Shown here piece by piece: positions 42,159 to 51,662 of a DNA stretch of 64,000 nt. The first letter of the stretch is position 1. Every line of letters starts with the position of its first letter. Origin of the DNA: an uncultured Clostridia bacterium (lineage in GTDB: Bacteria; Bacillota; Clostridia; Oscillospirales; Ruminococcaceae); the NCBI GenBank assembly GCA_947589215.1, contig CANQCL010000002.1, forward strand, positions 124,001 to 188,000. The letters run 5' to 3'. The notes beneath the pieces were generated by a model that saw only the letters and a list, made by a program, of their open reading frames with translations, searched no databases and had not been told where the DNA came from. Made by a program: the position numbers and the translations under genes.

Positions 42159-43089
42159 TGTTTAATATCGTTCCCTTTAAAACAGGCTTACCTCTTAAAT
42201 AATCCTCTGACTTCATTCTCTTAGAACCCTCTGCCTGAACTTCAACGAATCTGATACTTCCGTCAATGCAAGCTACTGTAAAGTTCTTTTCGTCAATTAC
42301 CTCGCCCGGCGCGGCGTTTGGCTTTTTATCCGATACGACTTCCGAACGGTATACCTTAAGACGTTTCCCATTTATTGAAGTCACAGCACAGGGCCAGTCA
42401 GAAAGCCCGCAGATTTTCTTGTGAATATTTCTCACCGAGCTGTTAAAATCTATATTTGATAAATCCTTTGAAAGCATCTTAGCATAGGTAGCTTTTGAAT
42501 CATCCTGCTTTATTGGAGTAACTTCTCCATTTTGCAGAGCGTCGATGGTTCTAAGCAAAATATCTGCACCCATTAACGACAATCTGTCAAACAACTCGGA
42601 AGCCGTTTCATTCTCACCGATTTCAGTCTTTTCAGTTAATAGTATATCTCCTGTGTCAAGGCCTTCATTCATAAGCATAGTTGTCACACCGGTTTCTTTA
42701 TCGCCGTTTAATACCGCCCACTGAATAGGTGCAGCACCCCTGTATTTCGGCAGCAAAGAGCCGTGAATGTTTACACACCCAAGTCTAGGGATATCCAAAA
42801 CCTCTTTAGGCAGGATTTTTCCATATGCTGCTACAACTATTATATCAGGATTTATGTCTTTTATTATATTGATGTGTTCATCAGCGTTTTTTTTAAGACT
42901 TTCCGGCTGATACACAGATATTCCGTTTTGCTCTGCCAAAACTTTTACAGGAGGAGGCGCAAGCTTATGACCTCTACCCTTTGGCTTATCAGGCTGAGTG
43001 AAAACAGCCAAAACTGAGTGTTCAGAATGTATAAGCGCCGTCAATGCGGGAATTGCAAAATCAGGCGTTCCCATAAAAACTATATTCAT
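42154..43089 (-). CDS. fmt: Methionyl-tRNA formyltransferase
   Basis: A 311-residue enzyme that formylates initiator Met-tRNA with 10-formyl-THF. The catalytic/folate motif HGSLLPKYRGAAPIQW and DTGDILL are intact, and a C-terminal OB-fold domain binds tRNA. It overlaps the def stop by 4 bases (ATGA), which couples formylation with deformylation. Its stop lies in a heptad repeat. Confidence 0.96.
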   Translation of the reverse strand: MNIVFMGTPDFAIPALTALIHSEHSVLAVFTQPDKPKGRGHKLAPPPVKVLAEQNGISVYQPESLKKNADEHINIIKDINPDIIVVAAYGKILPKEVLDIPRLGCVNIHGSLLPKYRGAAPIQWAVLNGDKETGVTTMLMNEGLDTGDILLTEKTEIGENETASELFDRLSLMGADILLRTIDALQNGEVTPIKQDDSKATYAKMLSKDLSNIDFNSSVRNIHKKICGLSDWPCAVTSINGKRLKVYRSEVVSDKKPNAAPGEVIDEKNFTVACIDGSIRFVEVQAEGSKRMKSEDYLRGKPVLKGTILNN

Positions 43090-43556
43090 TTTGAGTTTTC
43101 ATCTCCGGCGTCAACAAATTCTTCAACTAGGCTTGTAAATAGCCTTCCCTCTAAATGGTCGCACTCGTGCTGAACACACCTTGCAAAAAGATCTTCAACC
43201 TCTTTTTCATACCATTTTCCGTTTCTGTCCTGTGCCTTAAATTTCACCTTTTGAGCCCTTGTAACATAGCCCCATTCGCCCGGACAGGAAAGACAGCCCT
43301 CTACTCCGTATTGTGTTCCCGATGTTTCAATTATCTCAGGATTGATAAGCTCATACAGTCCCTCTCCGACATCTATTACGACCGCTCTTCTCAGTATGCC
43401 GACCTGCGGCGCTGCAAGTCCTGCACCGTCGGCTTTTTTAAGAGTTTCCGCCATATCGTCAAGCAATATCCACAGTCTTTCATCGAATTTCTCAACAGGT
43501 CTGCAAACTTTTGACAACGCTTCGTCCCTTTTATTTAATATAGTTCTTATCGCCAT
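43086..43556 (-). CDS. def: Peptide deformylase
   Basis: A 156-residue metalloenzyme that removes the N-formyl group from nascent proteins. Motif 1 GAGLAAPQVG, motif 2 EGCLSCPG and motif 3 QHECDHLEG give the metal ligands Cys and two His. The motif 2 has Cys in place of the usual variable residue after Ser (CLSCPG), a pattern common in clostridia. It lies 39 bases after priA. Confidence 0.96.
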   Translation of the reverse strand: MAIRTILNKRDEALSKVCRPVEKFDERLWILLDDMAETLKKADGAGLAAPQVGILRRAVVIDVGEGLYELINPEIIETSGTQYGVEGCLSCPGEWGYVTRAQKVKFKAQDRNGKWYEKEVEDLFARCVQHECDHLEGRLFTSLVEEFVDAGDENSK

Positions 43557-43595
43557 TATTTATTACCATTTATCCTTTCTAAAATAAAAACATTC

Positions 43596-46070
43596 TTAAA
43601 CTCCTATGTCACCGTTGATATCGGCATATATTCTTACATTGGAAAAAGCCTTGTGTTTCATTGCGTCTTTAAGCGATGTGCTTATAAGCTCTCTAAAATG
43701 CTTTTCGTTCTTGCATTTTATTATTATTCTGTATCTGTATCTGTTATTGATTTTACCTATAGAGAATTGAGACGGTCCCAACACCCTTAACGGAAAATCA
43801 AAAGACAGATTCTTTATATTATTTTTTAAAATATTTATAAAAACATTCGACGCCTTCTGCGCTTGAATATCTATAGGTGAATTAATACCCACAACGCATA
43901 TATCGCAAAACGGAGGGTAAACCAAAGCTTTTCTCAGAGCGATTTCCTGTGAATAGAACTCTTTATAATCCTGTCTTGAGGCAAGCTCTAATACATAATG
44001 CTCGGGCACAAAGGTCTGAATAAAAGCAACGCCCTGCTTTGTGCCTCTGCCCGATCTGCCAACCACCTGAGTCAAAAGTGAAAATGTTCTTTCATAGCTG
44101 TTAAAACTTCCGGCAAACAGAGCCTTATCAAGTGACAAAACCCCGACAAGAGTCACATTAGGAAAATCAAGACCTTTAGCTATCATTTGGGTCCCCAGCA
44201 TAATGTCGTATTTGCCCTCTCCGAAAGCCTTAAAATTATTTTCATAAGCAAATCTTGAGTATGTCGTATCTGCGTCCATTCTAAGAACTCTAGCGTCTGG
44301 AAATAGCCTTTGCACCTCGTCCTCGACCCTCTGAGTTCCCACGCCTGTCATTCTTAGATTATTTCCGTGACAGTCGGGACACTCATTACTGTAACCCATA
44401 GAATATCCGCAGTAGTGACACATCAGACGGTTGTTTTTCTTGTGATAAGTAAGCGGAATGTTGCAGTTCGGACACTCAATAGGCTTTTTGCAGTCTAAGC
44501 AGGTAACATTTGTATTAAATCCCCGCCTATTCAAAAGCAAAATACTCTGCTCGTTTCTCCCTAAGCGCTCCTTTATACCCTTTATTAGCTCTCTGCTGAA
44601 CAGACTGTCATTTCCGTCCTCCGCTTCCCTTTGCATATCAACAACAACTGCCTTAGGAAGCTCAGCGCTTGAATATCTTTCCTCAAGCTCGAAAAGATGG
44701 TAACGTCCGATTTTAGCAAAGTAGTAGCTTTCTAGCGAAGGGGTCGCAGACGCCATAAGCAGCGTACAATTGTTAAAACCGCATCTTTGTATTGCAACAT
44801 CTCTTGCGTGGTATCGTGGTGTTGATTCAGACTTATAAGTATGCTCGCCTTCCTCGTCCATTATAATCAAGCCTATATTTTTAAGCGGTGCGAATACGGC
44901 ACTTCTTGTTCCGATAACTATTTTAGCACCGCCGCTTTTTATCCTTTTAAACTCGTCAACTCGCTGACCGAGCGACAAACTTGAATGTATTACAGCAACA
45001 ATATCACCGAAATAGCTTTTAAACTGTCCTACCATTTGAGGGGTCAAAGATATTTCAGGAACAAGCATTACAGCACTCTTGCCTGCATTTATAGTATGCT
45101 CAATAAGCTTTAAAAAAACAGATGTCTTTCCGCTTCCGGTAACTCCGTAAAGCAATGCTCCCGACGGCTTATTGCTGTCAATTATCTCCTTAATCCCGTT
45201 GAAAACCTTTTCCTGACTTTCCGACAAAACTATATCGTCTAATGACTTGCTTTCAACTGCTATAGAATTTACAGGTCTCAGTACCTCGAAATCATATTGA
45301 GTAACAACGCGCTTTTCTGCAAGCCTTTTGATGATAGTCGGAGTTACATTTACAAGGTAGCATATCTCCTTAACAGAAGCACACTCACATTCCTGCAAAA
45401 GATTTACTACAAGGTTCTGCTTTGGAGTTAAGTCAACGCAAACCTCACCCGAAAGATATTCGGGTGTAAACTTTACCATCTTTACCGTTTCATCACCGAT
45501 ACGTCTTTTTACGTTGTCAAATTCCTCTAATACGCCTTTATCCAAAAGCGATTCAATTATACTTTGCTTAGTATTGCTTTCAGTCTGTGATGACAGTATT
45601 TTATCAAATTCCCTTTCGGTTTTAGCAGATATCAAAGCGTTTACAAGATTTTGCTCATCAATTGACAAAGCAGTCTCAATCTTTGCATTAGCAAGCCTGT
45701 ACTTTTTTACTATATTGTAAGAAAACCCCGTTGGCACAACACATTTATACGCTTCAAAAAGAGTGCAAAACGTGTTCTCTTTAAGCCAGAAGATAATTTT
45801 TAGCATTTCATCTGATATCAAAGGCTCTTTATCAATAACGCTGTGCATAAGCTTTAAATCTGGGTTATAGCTGTCTCTTTCGTAAAGACGTGTGATAAAA
45901 CCGATCCTTCGTCGGTTCCCCTTGCCAAAAGGAACGATCACTCTGCAGCCAGGTTTTGCTGAATTAGAAAATGTACTTGGAACCGCATAGCTGTATTCGG
46001 TATCAAAACTGTATGCCGTACTGCTTACAGCTACCTTTGCAACCAAATATTTACCCAGCACATTTCTCAC
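43596..46070 (-). CDS. priA: Primosomal protein N' (PriA helicase)
   Basis: An 824-residue replication-restart helicase. An N-terminal 3'-DNA-binding domain leads to a winged-helix region, Walker A GVTGSGKTSV, Walker B MDEEGEHTYKSE, and two zinc knuckles (CLDCKKPIECPNC and CHYCGYSMGYSNECPDC). GLDFPNVTLVGVL and QVVGRSGRG are the motif V/VI regions. In B. subtilis coaBC lies between rpoZ and priA; it is absent here. Confidence 0.96.
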   Translation of the reverse strand: MRNVLGKYLVAKVAVSSTAYSFDTEYSYAVPSTFSNSAKPGCRVIVPFGKGNRRRIGFITRLYERDSYNPDLKLMHSVIDKEPLISDEMLKIIFWLKENTFCTLFEAYKCVVPTGFSYNIVKKYRLANAKIETALSIDEQNLVNALISAKTEREFDKILSSQTESNTKQSIIESLLDKGVLEEFDNVKRRIGDETVKMVKFTPEYLSGEVCVDLTPKQNLVVNLLQECECASVKEICYLVNVTPTIIKRLAEKRVVTQYDFEVLRPVNSIAVESKSLDDIVLSESQEKVFNGIKEIIDSNKPSGALLYGVTGSGKTSVFLKLIEHTINAGKSAVMLVPEISLTPQMVGQFKSYFGDIVAVIHSSLSLGQRVDEFKRIKSGGAKIVIGTRSAVFAPLKNIGLIIMDEEGEHTYKSESTPRYHARDVAIQRCGFNNCTLLMASATPSLESYYFAKIGRYHLFELEERYSSAELPKAVVVDMQREAEDGNDSLFSRELIKGIKERLGRNEQSILLLNRRGFNTNVTCLDCKKPIECPNCNIPLTYHKKNNRLMCHYCGYSMGYSNECPDCHGNNLRMTGVGTQRVEDEVQRLFPDARVLRMDADTTYSRFAYENNFKAFGEGKYDIMLGTQMIAKGLDFPNVTLVGVLSLDKALFAGSFNSYERTFSLLTQVVGRSGRGTKQGVAFIQTFVPEHYVLELASRQDYKEFYSQEIALRKALVYPPFCDICVVGINSPIDIQAQKASNVFINILKNNIKNLSFDFPLRVLGPSQFSIGKINNRYRYRIIIKCKNEKHFRELISTSLKDAMKHKAFSNVRIYADINGDIGV

Positions 46071-46078
46071 CTCAAAAA

Positions 46079-46285
46079 TTAGTGTCCCAAACTCGGATCC
46101 TCGATGATTTTATACTCCCCTCTTGCAAACTCGTTGATTGCGGTATTTACCGGTTTATCCTCAAGAGTGATCTTTTCATTATACGCATCATCAGAAAGCT
46201 GTCTTGCTCTCTTTGCAACTGCTATTACAAGTGAATAATAACTCTCATTGTTCTTTAAAATTTGTGAAATTGCCGGTCTAAGCAT
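46079..46285 (-). CDS. rpoZ: RNA polymerase omega subunit
   Basis: A 68-residue protein with the omega pattern SYYSLVIAVAKRARQLSD....KPVNTAINEFARGEYKI. Omega binds beta' and assists polymerase assembly; in E. coli-like systems it is also part of the ppGpp site. The start overlaps the end of gmk by 8 bases, and gmk-rpoZ is a conserved pair. Confidence 0.93.
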   Translation of the reverse strand: MLRPAISQILKNNESYYSLVIAVAKRARQLSDDAYNEKITLEDKPVNTAINEFARGEYKIIEDPSLGH

Positions 46286-46886
46286 TTTTAAGCACCTCTT
46301 CTATCATATTTTTATTATTTTCATTAGTCAGCTTTGAAGCCTTTAAAATAGCCTCAAAATCCTCTATTGCCTTATCTAACTCATCATTCATAATAATGTA
46401 ATCATAATTATGCGCTTTGAGTATTTCGTCTTCTGCCTCTTTAACACGCTTATCAATTACGTCCTGTTCTTCAGTTCCACGTTTATTAAGCCGTCTTCTT
46501 AGCTCAAAAACAGACGGTGGCAAAATAAAAATCAAAACCGCCTCAGGCATTGCCCTTTTCACTTGCATTGCACCGTTAGTTTCAATTTCCAGTATAACGT
46601 CTATACCCTGCTCTAGCTTTTCTATAACCTTTTCCTTAGGAGTACCATAAAAGTTATCACAATACTGCGCATATTCAATCATACCACCGTTATCTATTTC
46701 CATCTTAAATTCTTCTTTTGACAGAAAATAATAATTTACTCCGTCTATCTCTCCATCTCTGGGTGTTCTCGTTGTAGCAGATACCGAATAAAACAGATTT
46801 TTATTCTTCTTCAAAACCTCTGAAAGAATAGTCCCTTTTCCGCAGCCCGACGGTGCAGAGACAACAAACAACTTACCTTTATTCAT
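46278..46886 (-). CDS. gmk: Guanylate kinase
   Basis: A 202-residue kinase that makes GDP from GMP. The P-loop is [10 protein letters not shown] (about residues 9-18), and [23 protein letters not shown] is the GMP-binding region. Two tandem ATG codons are available (46889 and 46886); GGAGG at 46897-46893 fits 46886 better. It starts inside the last codons of remA, giving coupled translation. Confidence 0.95.
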   Translation of the reverse strand: MNKGKLFVVSAPSGCGKGTILSEVLKKNKNLFYSVSATTRTPRDGEIDGVNYYFLSKEEFKMEIDNGGMIEYAQYCDNFYGTPKEKVIEKLEQGIDVILEIETNGAMQVKRAMPEAVLIFILPPSVFELRRRLNKRGTEEQDVIDKRVKEAEDEILKAHNYDYIIMNDELDKAIEDFEAILKASKLTNENNKNMIEEVLKNA

Positions 46887-47139
46887 CATAATCCTCCAAC
46901 TGAGCGTCAGAATCAACTCTTCCTGCGACCGTTTCAGGGTGTATTGCCGTTAAAATAATATGATCGCTGTCCATTACAATTACCGCTCTTGTTTTTCTGC
47001 CGTAAGTAGCATCAATAAGAGTTCCCTTTGCTCTTGCGTCACTTATCAGCCTTTTTATCGGCGCAGATTCAGGACTTACTATTGCAATAAGCCTTGATGA
47101 TGATATCATATTACCAAAACCTATATTGATTAAATGCAT
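46879..47139 (-). CDS. remA: Extracellular matrix regulator RemA (DUF370)
   Basis: An 86-residue DNA-binding regulator. [63 protein letters not shown] is the DUF370 domain, with the conserved Arg residues used for DNA binding. In B. subtilis RemA activates biofilm matrix genes; the gene's location between yicC and gmk is conserved in Firmicutes, so it may have a wider role. Here it overlaps the gmk start. Confidence 0.92.
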   Translation of the reverse strand: MHLINIGFGNMISSSRLIAIVSPESAPIKRLISDARAKGTLIDATYGRKTRAVIVMDSDHIILTAIHPETVAGRVDSDAQLEDYDE

Positions 47140-47157
47140 AAGTATAACCTCTTGTAT

Positions 47158-48036
47158 TTATTCTATATTCTGAATTTGCTCTCTGATTTTTTCTATCTCT
47201 GACTTCAGCTCAACAACGGTTTTTGTAACAGACAAGTCCTGAGCCTTTGAACCTATAGTATTCACTTCACGGTTAAGCTCTTGCACAAGAAAATCCAGCT
47301 TTCTTCCTACAGGCTCATTACTGTTTATCAAATCTCTGAACTGGGAAACGTGACTATGTAATCTGACCGTTTCCTCATCAACTGCAATTTTATCAGAGAA
47401 TATCGCCACCTCAGTTAAAATTCTCTGCTCATCAATATCTCTATCCTCGAGTGTCTCTTTAATCTTAGAATATAATCGGTTTTTATAATTTTCACTTATC
47501 AAGGGTGAGATTTTCTCTATTTCATTAGTTTTTTCCTCAATAAAGTCAAGCCTTGATGATATGTCCTCATACATTTTTACCCCTTCGGTTTCACGCATAT
47601 CTATAAACTTGTTTAGAGCCTCAAGACATACTTGCTTTACGGCATTCCAGACTATCTCTTCATCATCTTGAACCTTTTGTATTTTAAATACATCAGGAAA
47701 TCTTGTTATGTCCGATAATGACAAATCATCATTCAAACCCATTTTTATATTAGCATTTCTAAGAGCGTTTACATAACCCGACGCAATTTCCTGATTAACT
47801 TCAATTTCAGCCTCTACACCCTCATTTTTTAAAATTGTAACAGATACTTCTACCTTTCCTCTTGAAACCCTTTCATTTATAAAAGTCTTAAGCTTTTCAT
47901 CAAGATAGCTAAAGCTTCTGGGAATCCTTGAGTTAAACTCAAAATATCGATGGTTTACCGAACGTATTTCGACTTGTATTTCATATCCGTCAACAATACC
48001 CTGACAACGCCCAAAGCCTGTCATACTTTTAATCAT
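47158..48036 (-). CDS. YicC family endoribonuclease
   Basis: A 292-residue protein starting MIKSMTGFGR, the family's N-terminal signature, with an N-terminal domain (about 1-150) and the C-terminal DUF1732 region EVAIFSDKIAVDEETVRLHSHVSQFRDLINS.EPVGRKLDFLVQELNREVNTIGSKA. YicC proteins are RNases; the B. subtilis counterpart is YloC. ATG 48036 gives the expected N-terminus, with GGGTGA upstream. It heads the yicC-remA-gmk-rpoZ-priA superoperon. Confidence 0.93.
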   Translation of the reverse strand: MIKSMTGFGRCQGIVDGYEIQVEIRSVNHRYFEFNSRIPRSFSYLDEKLKTFINERVSRGKVEVSVTILKNEGVEAEIEVNQEIASGYVNALRNANIKMGLNDDLSLSDITRFPDVFKIQKVQDDEEIVWNAVKQVCLEALNKFIDMRETEGVKMYEDISSRLDFIEEKTNEIEKISPLISENYKNRLYSKIKETLEDRDIDEQRILTEVAIFSDKIAVDEETVRLHSHVSQFRDLINSNEPVGRKLDFLVQELNREVNTIGSKAQDLSVTKTVVELKSEIEKIREQIQNIE

Positions 48037-48176
48037 AAAAATCACCCAAAAATATTTTCATCATAATCAATTACCCAAAATCAATATAAATATTATACCA
48101 TTGTATGTATTATTAAGCAAGCAAAATTAATAATTTATTAATTTTTAAACTCACAAATACCACTTTCAACATTCAA

Positions 48177-48827
48177 CTAATTATCGTTTAAGCTTTTGAT
48201 TATATCCAATATGCTTTCATTTACAGTAACATAAGGATACTTTGAAAAATCATCTTTTGTTGTAGAACCTGTCAGCACTCCGGCAAAATCAACTCCGGCT
48301 TTTTGCGCCGTCTCTGCATCTATGTAGCTGTCTCCGACATAGAGCGTTTCTTTTTTTGAAACTCCCAGTCTGTCCATCATAAGAAGCAGTCCCTCAGGAT
48401 CGGGCTTATGGACTTTTACATCTTCTCCTCCAACTATTTCGTCTACAGGAAACGAACCTTCTTTTTCAAAGCTCTGTATAATTCTGTATCTGAATTTAGT
48501 TGAAACTATTCCGACCTTTTTTCCCGCCTGCTTTAATACCTGTAAAACTGCAATAACACTCGGGTAAAATTCGGTATTTTTCACCATATACTCGTCCGCA
48601 AGACTTACATAATACCTATGCATTTCAGCCACATTTTCAGGCTTTTCACCGATAAGCAAACCTAATGAATCCTGAATAGTATGTCCAATAGTTACAAATA
48701 TTTCGTCATTTTCAGGTACTCTGTACCCGTAATGCTCAAGACACTTTTTGTAGCATATGAATATTCCTTTTGTACTGTCTGCTAATGTCAAATCAAAATC
48801 AAATATAAACGCTTTGTAGTTTTTCAT
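48177..48827 (-). CDS. HAD-IA family hydrolase (phosphatase)
   Basis: A 216-residue haloacid-dehalogenase phosphatase of the phosphoglycolate phosphatase/PpaX type. Motif 1 is DFDLTLADS (the nucleophile and acid Asp, residues 10 and 12), motif 2 VGIVSTK, motif 3 KPDPEG (Lys) and motif 4 VGDSYIDAETAQKAG. The substrate is not clear from sequence. It is followed by 131 AT-rich bases that I see no gene in, then yicC. A strong AGGAGG lies 5 bases before the start. Confidence 0.86.
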   Translation of the reverse strand: MKNYKAFIFDFDLTLADSTKGIFICYKKCLEHYGYRVPENDEIFVTIGHTIQDSLGLLIGEKPENVAEMHRYYVSLADEYMVKNTEFYPSVIAVLQVLKQAGKKVGIVSTKFRYRIIQSFEKEGSFPVDEIVGGEDVKVHKPDPEGLLLMMDRLGVSKKETLYVGDSYIDAETAQKAGVDFAGVLTGSTTKDDFSKYPYVTVNESILDIIKSLNDN

Positions 48828-48838
48828 AAAACCTCCTA

Positions 48839-48894
48839 TTAGATGTTAGATGCAAGATGTTAGATGTTAGATGCCAGAAACTAGAAACTAGATG
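48839..48894. repeat. Heptad repeat array, consensus YWAGATG (eight units)
   Basis: Eight uninterrupted 7-base units: TTAGATG, TTAGATG, CAAGATG, TTAGATG, TTAGATG, CCAGAAA, CTAGAAA, CTAGATG. Four of the eight are identical. The array lies between the HAD gene and the glmS terminator and shares phase and consensus with the array at 53830. Confidence 0.75.
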
Positions 48895-48925
48895 TAAAAT
48901 TTTATAAATACTATGAAAATAATGC

Positions 48926-48945
48926 GGGCAGCTTAAAAGCTGCCC
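48926..48945 (-). terminator. Hairpin after glmS
   Basis: GGGCAGCTT (48926-48934) and AAGCTGCCC (48937-48945) form a GC-rich hairpin 6 bases past the glmS stop. The tract after it on the - strand (GCATTATTTTC) is only moderately T-rich, so it is a weak intrinsic terminator or a 3'-stabilizing hairpin. Confidence 0.65.
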
Positions 48946-48950
48946 TATCT

Positions 48951-50771
48951 TTATTCAACAGTTACTGATTTAGCTAAGTTTCTCGGCTTGTCAACATCGT
49001 TGCCTTTTAATACAGACGTATAATATGCAATAAGCTGCAAAGGCACTGCCGCTATCATCGGCATAAGCATATCGTCAATGGTAGGCAGACCTATAACAAA
49101 ATCAACAGCCTCTTCGTCAACGCTCATTGAAGAATGCGTTACAAGAATAACCTTTGCACCCCTTGCCTTGACTTCCTTTACATTACTTATAGTCTTATCA
49201 AACAACTCTCTCTGAGTAGCAACCGCTATAACAGGCATATCGTCGTTAATAAGTGAAATTGGTCCGTGCTTTAACTCTCCGGCAGCGTAAGCCTCAGAAT
49301 GTATATATGAAATTTCCTTGAGTTTTAAAGAACCCTCCATACTTAAAGCGTAATCCAGTCCCCTGCCTATATAAAACAGATTCTCTGTACTCATAAGCTG
49401 AGAGGCAATATGAGAAACCTCATCCTTATCCTTTAAAACTTCTTCGATCTTATCCGGTACAGTTTGCAAAACAGATACCAGCCGCCTGCACTCGTCTTTA
49501 GTTATTATATCGTTTGAATAAGCAAGTTCAAACGCAAGCAAATAAAATATTGAAATTTGAACCATATACGCCTTTGTTGAAGCGACTGAAATTTCAGGTC
49601 CGGCGTGAGAATATATTACATAGTCAGACTCTCTTGCTATCGACGAGCCCTTAACATTGACAATGGACATCGTCGTCGCACCGATTTTTTTAGCAAGTCT
49701 CAATGACGCCAGCGTATCAGCCGTTTCACCGGATTGAGAAACCAAGATAACTAAATCCTTATCTGTAAGAATTGGGTTTCTGTATCTAAACTCAGACGCC
49801 ACATCAACAGTTACAGGTATTCTTGCAAGTCTCTCTATAACGTATTTTCCAACAGTTCCCGCATACATAGCAGTTCCGCACGCAACAATAAAAATACGGT
49901 TAAAGCTGTTTAAAAGCTCTCTTGAAATTCCCGATTCAGAAAAATCTGGCATACCGTCAACTATTCTCGGCGAAACGGTCATCTTAATAGCATTAGGCTG
50001 CTCGTGTATCTCCTTGAGCATAAAATGCTCATAACCGCCCTTTTCAGCAGCTTCCATATCCCAGTTTGCTGTATGCAGTTCTTTCTGAACGCTCATACCG
50101 TGAATATCACAAAAAGTGATTTTGTCTGCCTTTAAATCAGCAATTTCATTTTCTTCAAGCAAATAGTAATTCTTAGTATACTTTATTATGGCAGGTACAT
50201 CAGACGCAATAAAGCTTTCTCCATCACCTACGCCAACTATTAGCGGAGAATCCTTTCTAACTGCAAAAATCTCATTAGGAAAATCCTTAAAAAGAATTCC
50301 CAAAGCGTATGAGCCTTCGATTTCCGATATAGCTCTTGTTATTGTTTCTCTAGGATCACCGTTATAATAATAATCCAAAAGCTTAGCAACCGTCTCTGTG
50401 TCAGTCTGACTGGCAAATTCATATCCCTTGCTCTCTAAAAAGTCCTTTATCTTCTTATAGTTTTCTATAATACCGTTATGAACAATAGTAATATTTGCAT
50501 TTCCGTGAGGATGGGAATTGATATCCGACGGCTCACCGTGAGTTGCCCAGCGTGTATGACCTATTCCGCAGGTGCCCTTGAGCCAACCCTCTTTATCCAT
50601 TTTTTCTTCCAGACCGGAAAGACGTCCCTTGTTTTTCTTTGTTACAAGTTTACCGTTTTGAACTACTGCCACTCCGGCAGAGTCGTATCCTCTGTATTCA
50701 AGCTTTGACAATGAGTCAAGTAATATTTTTGTACAGTCTTTTTGTCCAACATAACCTACTATTCCGCACAT
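48951..50771 (-). CDS. glmS: Glucosamine-fructose-6-phosphate aminotransferase (isomerizing)
   Basis: A 606-residue enzyme that makes glucosamine 6-phosphate from fructose 6-phosphate and glutamine for cell-wall synthesis. MCGIVGYVG gives the N-terminal nucleophile Cys2 after Met removal; GHTRWATHGEPSDINSHPH is the glutaminase region, and two SIS domains follow (ACGTAMYAG, SQSGETADTLASLR, STKAY). The C-terminus DKPRNLAKSVTVE is canonical. It has its own promoter and a hairpin leader; the usual Firmicute glmS ribozyme is not recognizable in the short 5' leader. Confidence 0.97.
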   Translation of the reverse strand: MCGIVGYVGQKDCTKILLDSLSKLEYRGYDSAGVAVVQNGKLVTKKNKGRLSGLEEKMDKEGWLKGTCGIGHTRWATHGEPSDINSHPHGNANITIVHNGIIENYKKIKDFLESKGYEFASQTDTETVAKLLDYYYNGDPRETITRAISEIEGSYALGILFKDFPNEIFAVRKDSPLIVGVGDGESFIASDVPAIIKYTKNYYLLEENEIADLKADKITFCDIHGMSVQKELHTANWDMEAAEKGGYEHFMLKEIHEQPNAIKMTVSPRIVDGMPDFSESGISRELLNSFNRIFIVACGTAMYAGTVGKYVIERLARIPVTVDVASEFRYRNPILTDKDLVILVSQSGETADTLASLRLAKKIGATTMSIVNVKGSSIARESDYVIYSHAGPEISVASTKAYMVQISIFYLLAFELAYSNDIITKDECRRLVSVLQTVPDKIEEVLKDKDEVSHIASQLMSTENLFYIGRGLDYALSMEGSLKLKEISYIHSEAYAAGELKHGPISLINDDMPVIAVATQRELFDKTISNVKEVKARGAKVILVTHSSMSVDEEAVDFVIGLPTIDDMLMPMIAAVPLQLIAYYTSVLKGNDVDKPRNLAKSVTVE

Positions 50772-50798
50772 AAAAATACGTCTCCTATCATTATCTGC

Positions 50799-50871
50799 CT
50801 ATGCAATATCTTGTCTCTATATAATTGCATAGATTTTTTAATATAATAACACAGTTTAATAGATAAATCAA
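50799..50871 (-). promoter_or_regulatory. glmS promoter and leader hairpin
   Basis: On the - strand TTGATT (50871-50866) and TATTAT (50848-50843) are separated by 17 bases. The predicted start near 50836 would leave a leader of about 65 bases. This leader begins with CTATGCAAT (50832-50824) and ATTGCATAG (50807-50799), a perfect 9-bp hairpin with a 16-base loop. A self-cleaving glmS ribozyme would need more room. Confidence 0.6.
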
Positions 50872-50901
50872 GTAAAAGAACTTTATTTTAAATCAGTTTT
50901 G

Positions 50902-50910
50902 TGGTATACT
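50902..50910 (+). promoter_or_regulatory. Extended -10 promoter of the HD gene
   Basis: TGGTATACT at 50902-50910, divergent to the glmS promoter. No clear -35. The same TGTGGTATACT word is used on the - strand before parE at 63.27 kb. Confidence 0.5.
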
Positions 50911-50954
50911 TTGATTAAACATTATATAAAACACAGGAAAGAAGATGAATTTCA

Positions 50955-51542
50955 ATGAGCATAAAAGAAGAATTTACAAAGATATATACTGAAAACATAA
51001 AGCGAGACGGTTCAAAAGAGCTTTTAGATTACCTGACCGATGAAAAGAAATGCGACTTTTTCAAAGCGCCTGCGTCTACAAGATTTCACGGAGCATATGA
51101 AGGCGGGTTAGCTGAGCACTGCATAAACGTATACAAATGCTTAAAGGACTACTTAGACCGAGATAAAATAAAAAATGAGTTTGGCTTATCCTTCAGCGAG
51201 GAAACGATTGCGATAGTTGCACTTTTGCATGACATATGCAAAATCAACGTATACAAAACCAGTATGCGAAATGTAAAAGACGACAGCGGACAGTGGACAA
51301 AGGTACCTTACTATCAGTTTGAAGACAGACTTCCATACGGTCACGGTGAGAAATCGGTCTATATGATAAGCGGATATATGCGTCTTTCACGAGATGAGGC
51401 TTTTGCAATACGATACCATATGGGCTTTTCAGGCGAGGAAAATAAAAATACAGTAGGCAATGCACTTGATATGTTTCCTTTGGCACTGGCGCTCAATATT
51501 GCCGATATGGAAGCTACTTTCTTGATTGAGGGCAGGAACTGA
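50955..51542 (+). CDS. HD-domain hydrolase
   Basis: A 195-residue protein with a complete HD-superfamily metal set: His55 (AEHCINV), His92-Asp93 (LLHDICK), His130 (YGHGEKS), His155 (YHMG) and Asp184 (NIADMEATF). Such single-domain HD proteins hydrolyse nucleotides or oligonucleotides; the arrangement resembles the HD half of YhaM-type nucleases but lacks the OB fold. The substrate is unknown. AGGAAAGAAG precedes ATG 50955. It is one of two + strand genes in a long - strand region and ends at a terminator. Confidence 0.8.
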   Translation: MSIKEEFTKIYTENIKRDGSKELLDYLTDEKKCDFFKAPASTRFHGAYEGGLAEHCINVYKCLKDYLDRDKIKNEFGLSFSEETIAIVALLHDICKINVYKTSMRNVKDDSGQWTKVPYYQFEDRLPYGHGEKSVYMISGYMRLSRDEAFAIRYHMGFSGEENKNTVGNALDMFPLALALNIADMEATFLIEGRN

Positions 51543-51563
51543 TAAATTACATACAGAATAAAC

Positions 51564-51603
51564 AAACGGCATTCCCGATAAAAGGGTTTGCCGTTTTACT
51601 TTT
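51564..51603 (+). terminator. Intrinsic terminator after the HD gene
   Basis: AAACGGCA (51564-51571) pairs with TGCCGTTT (51589-51596), with an inner CCC/GGG pairing, then TTACTTTTAC. Confidence 0.85.
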
Positions 51604-51662
51604 ACAAATATTATTTTGAAAAATGGATATATTAATATAAAAAATCAAAGGAGATAATTATT

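Noticed and set aside
50772..50950. glmS ribozyme upstream of glmS
   Set aside because: I could not find the conserved core, and the predicted promoter leaves too little leader.
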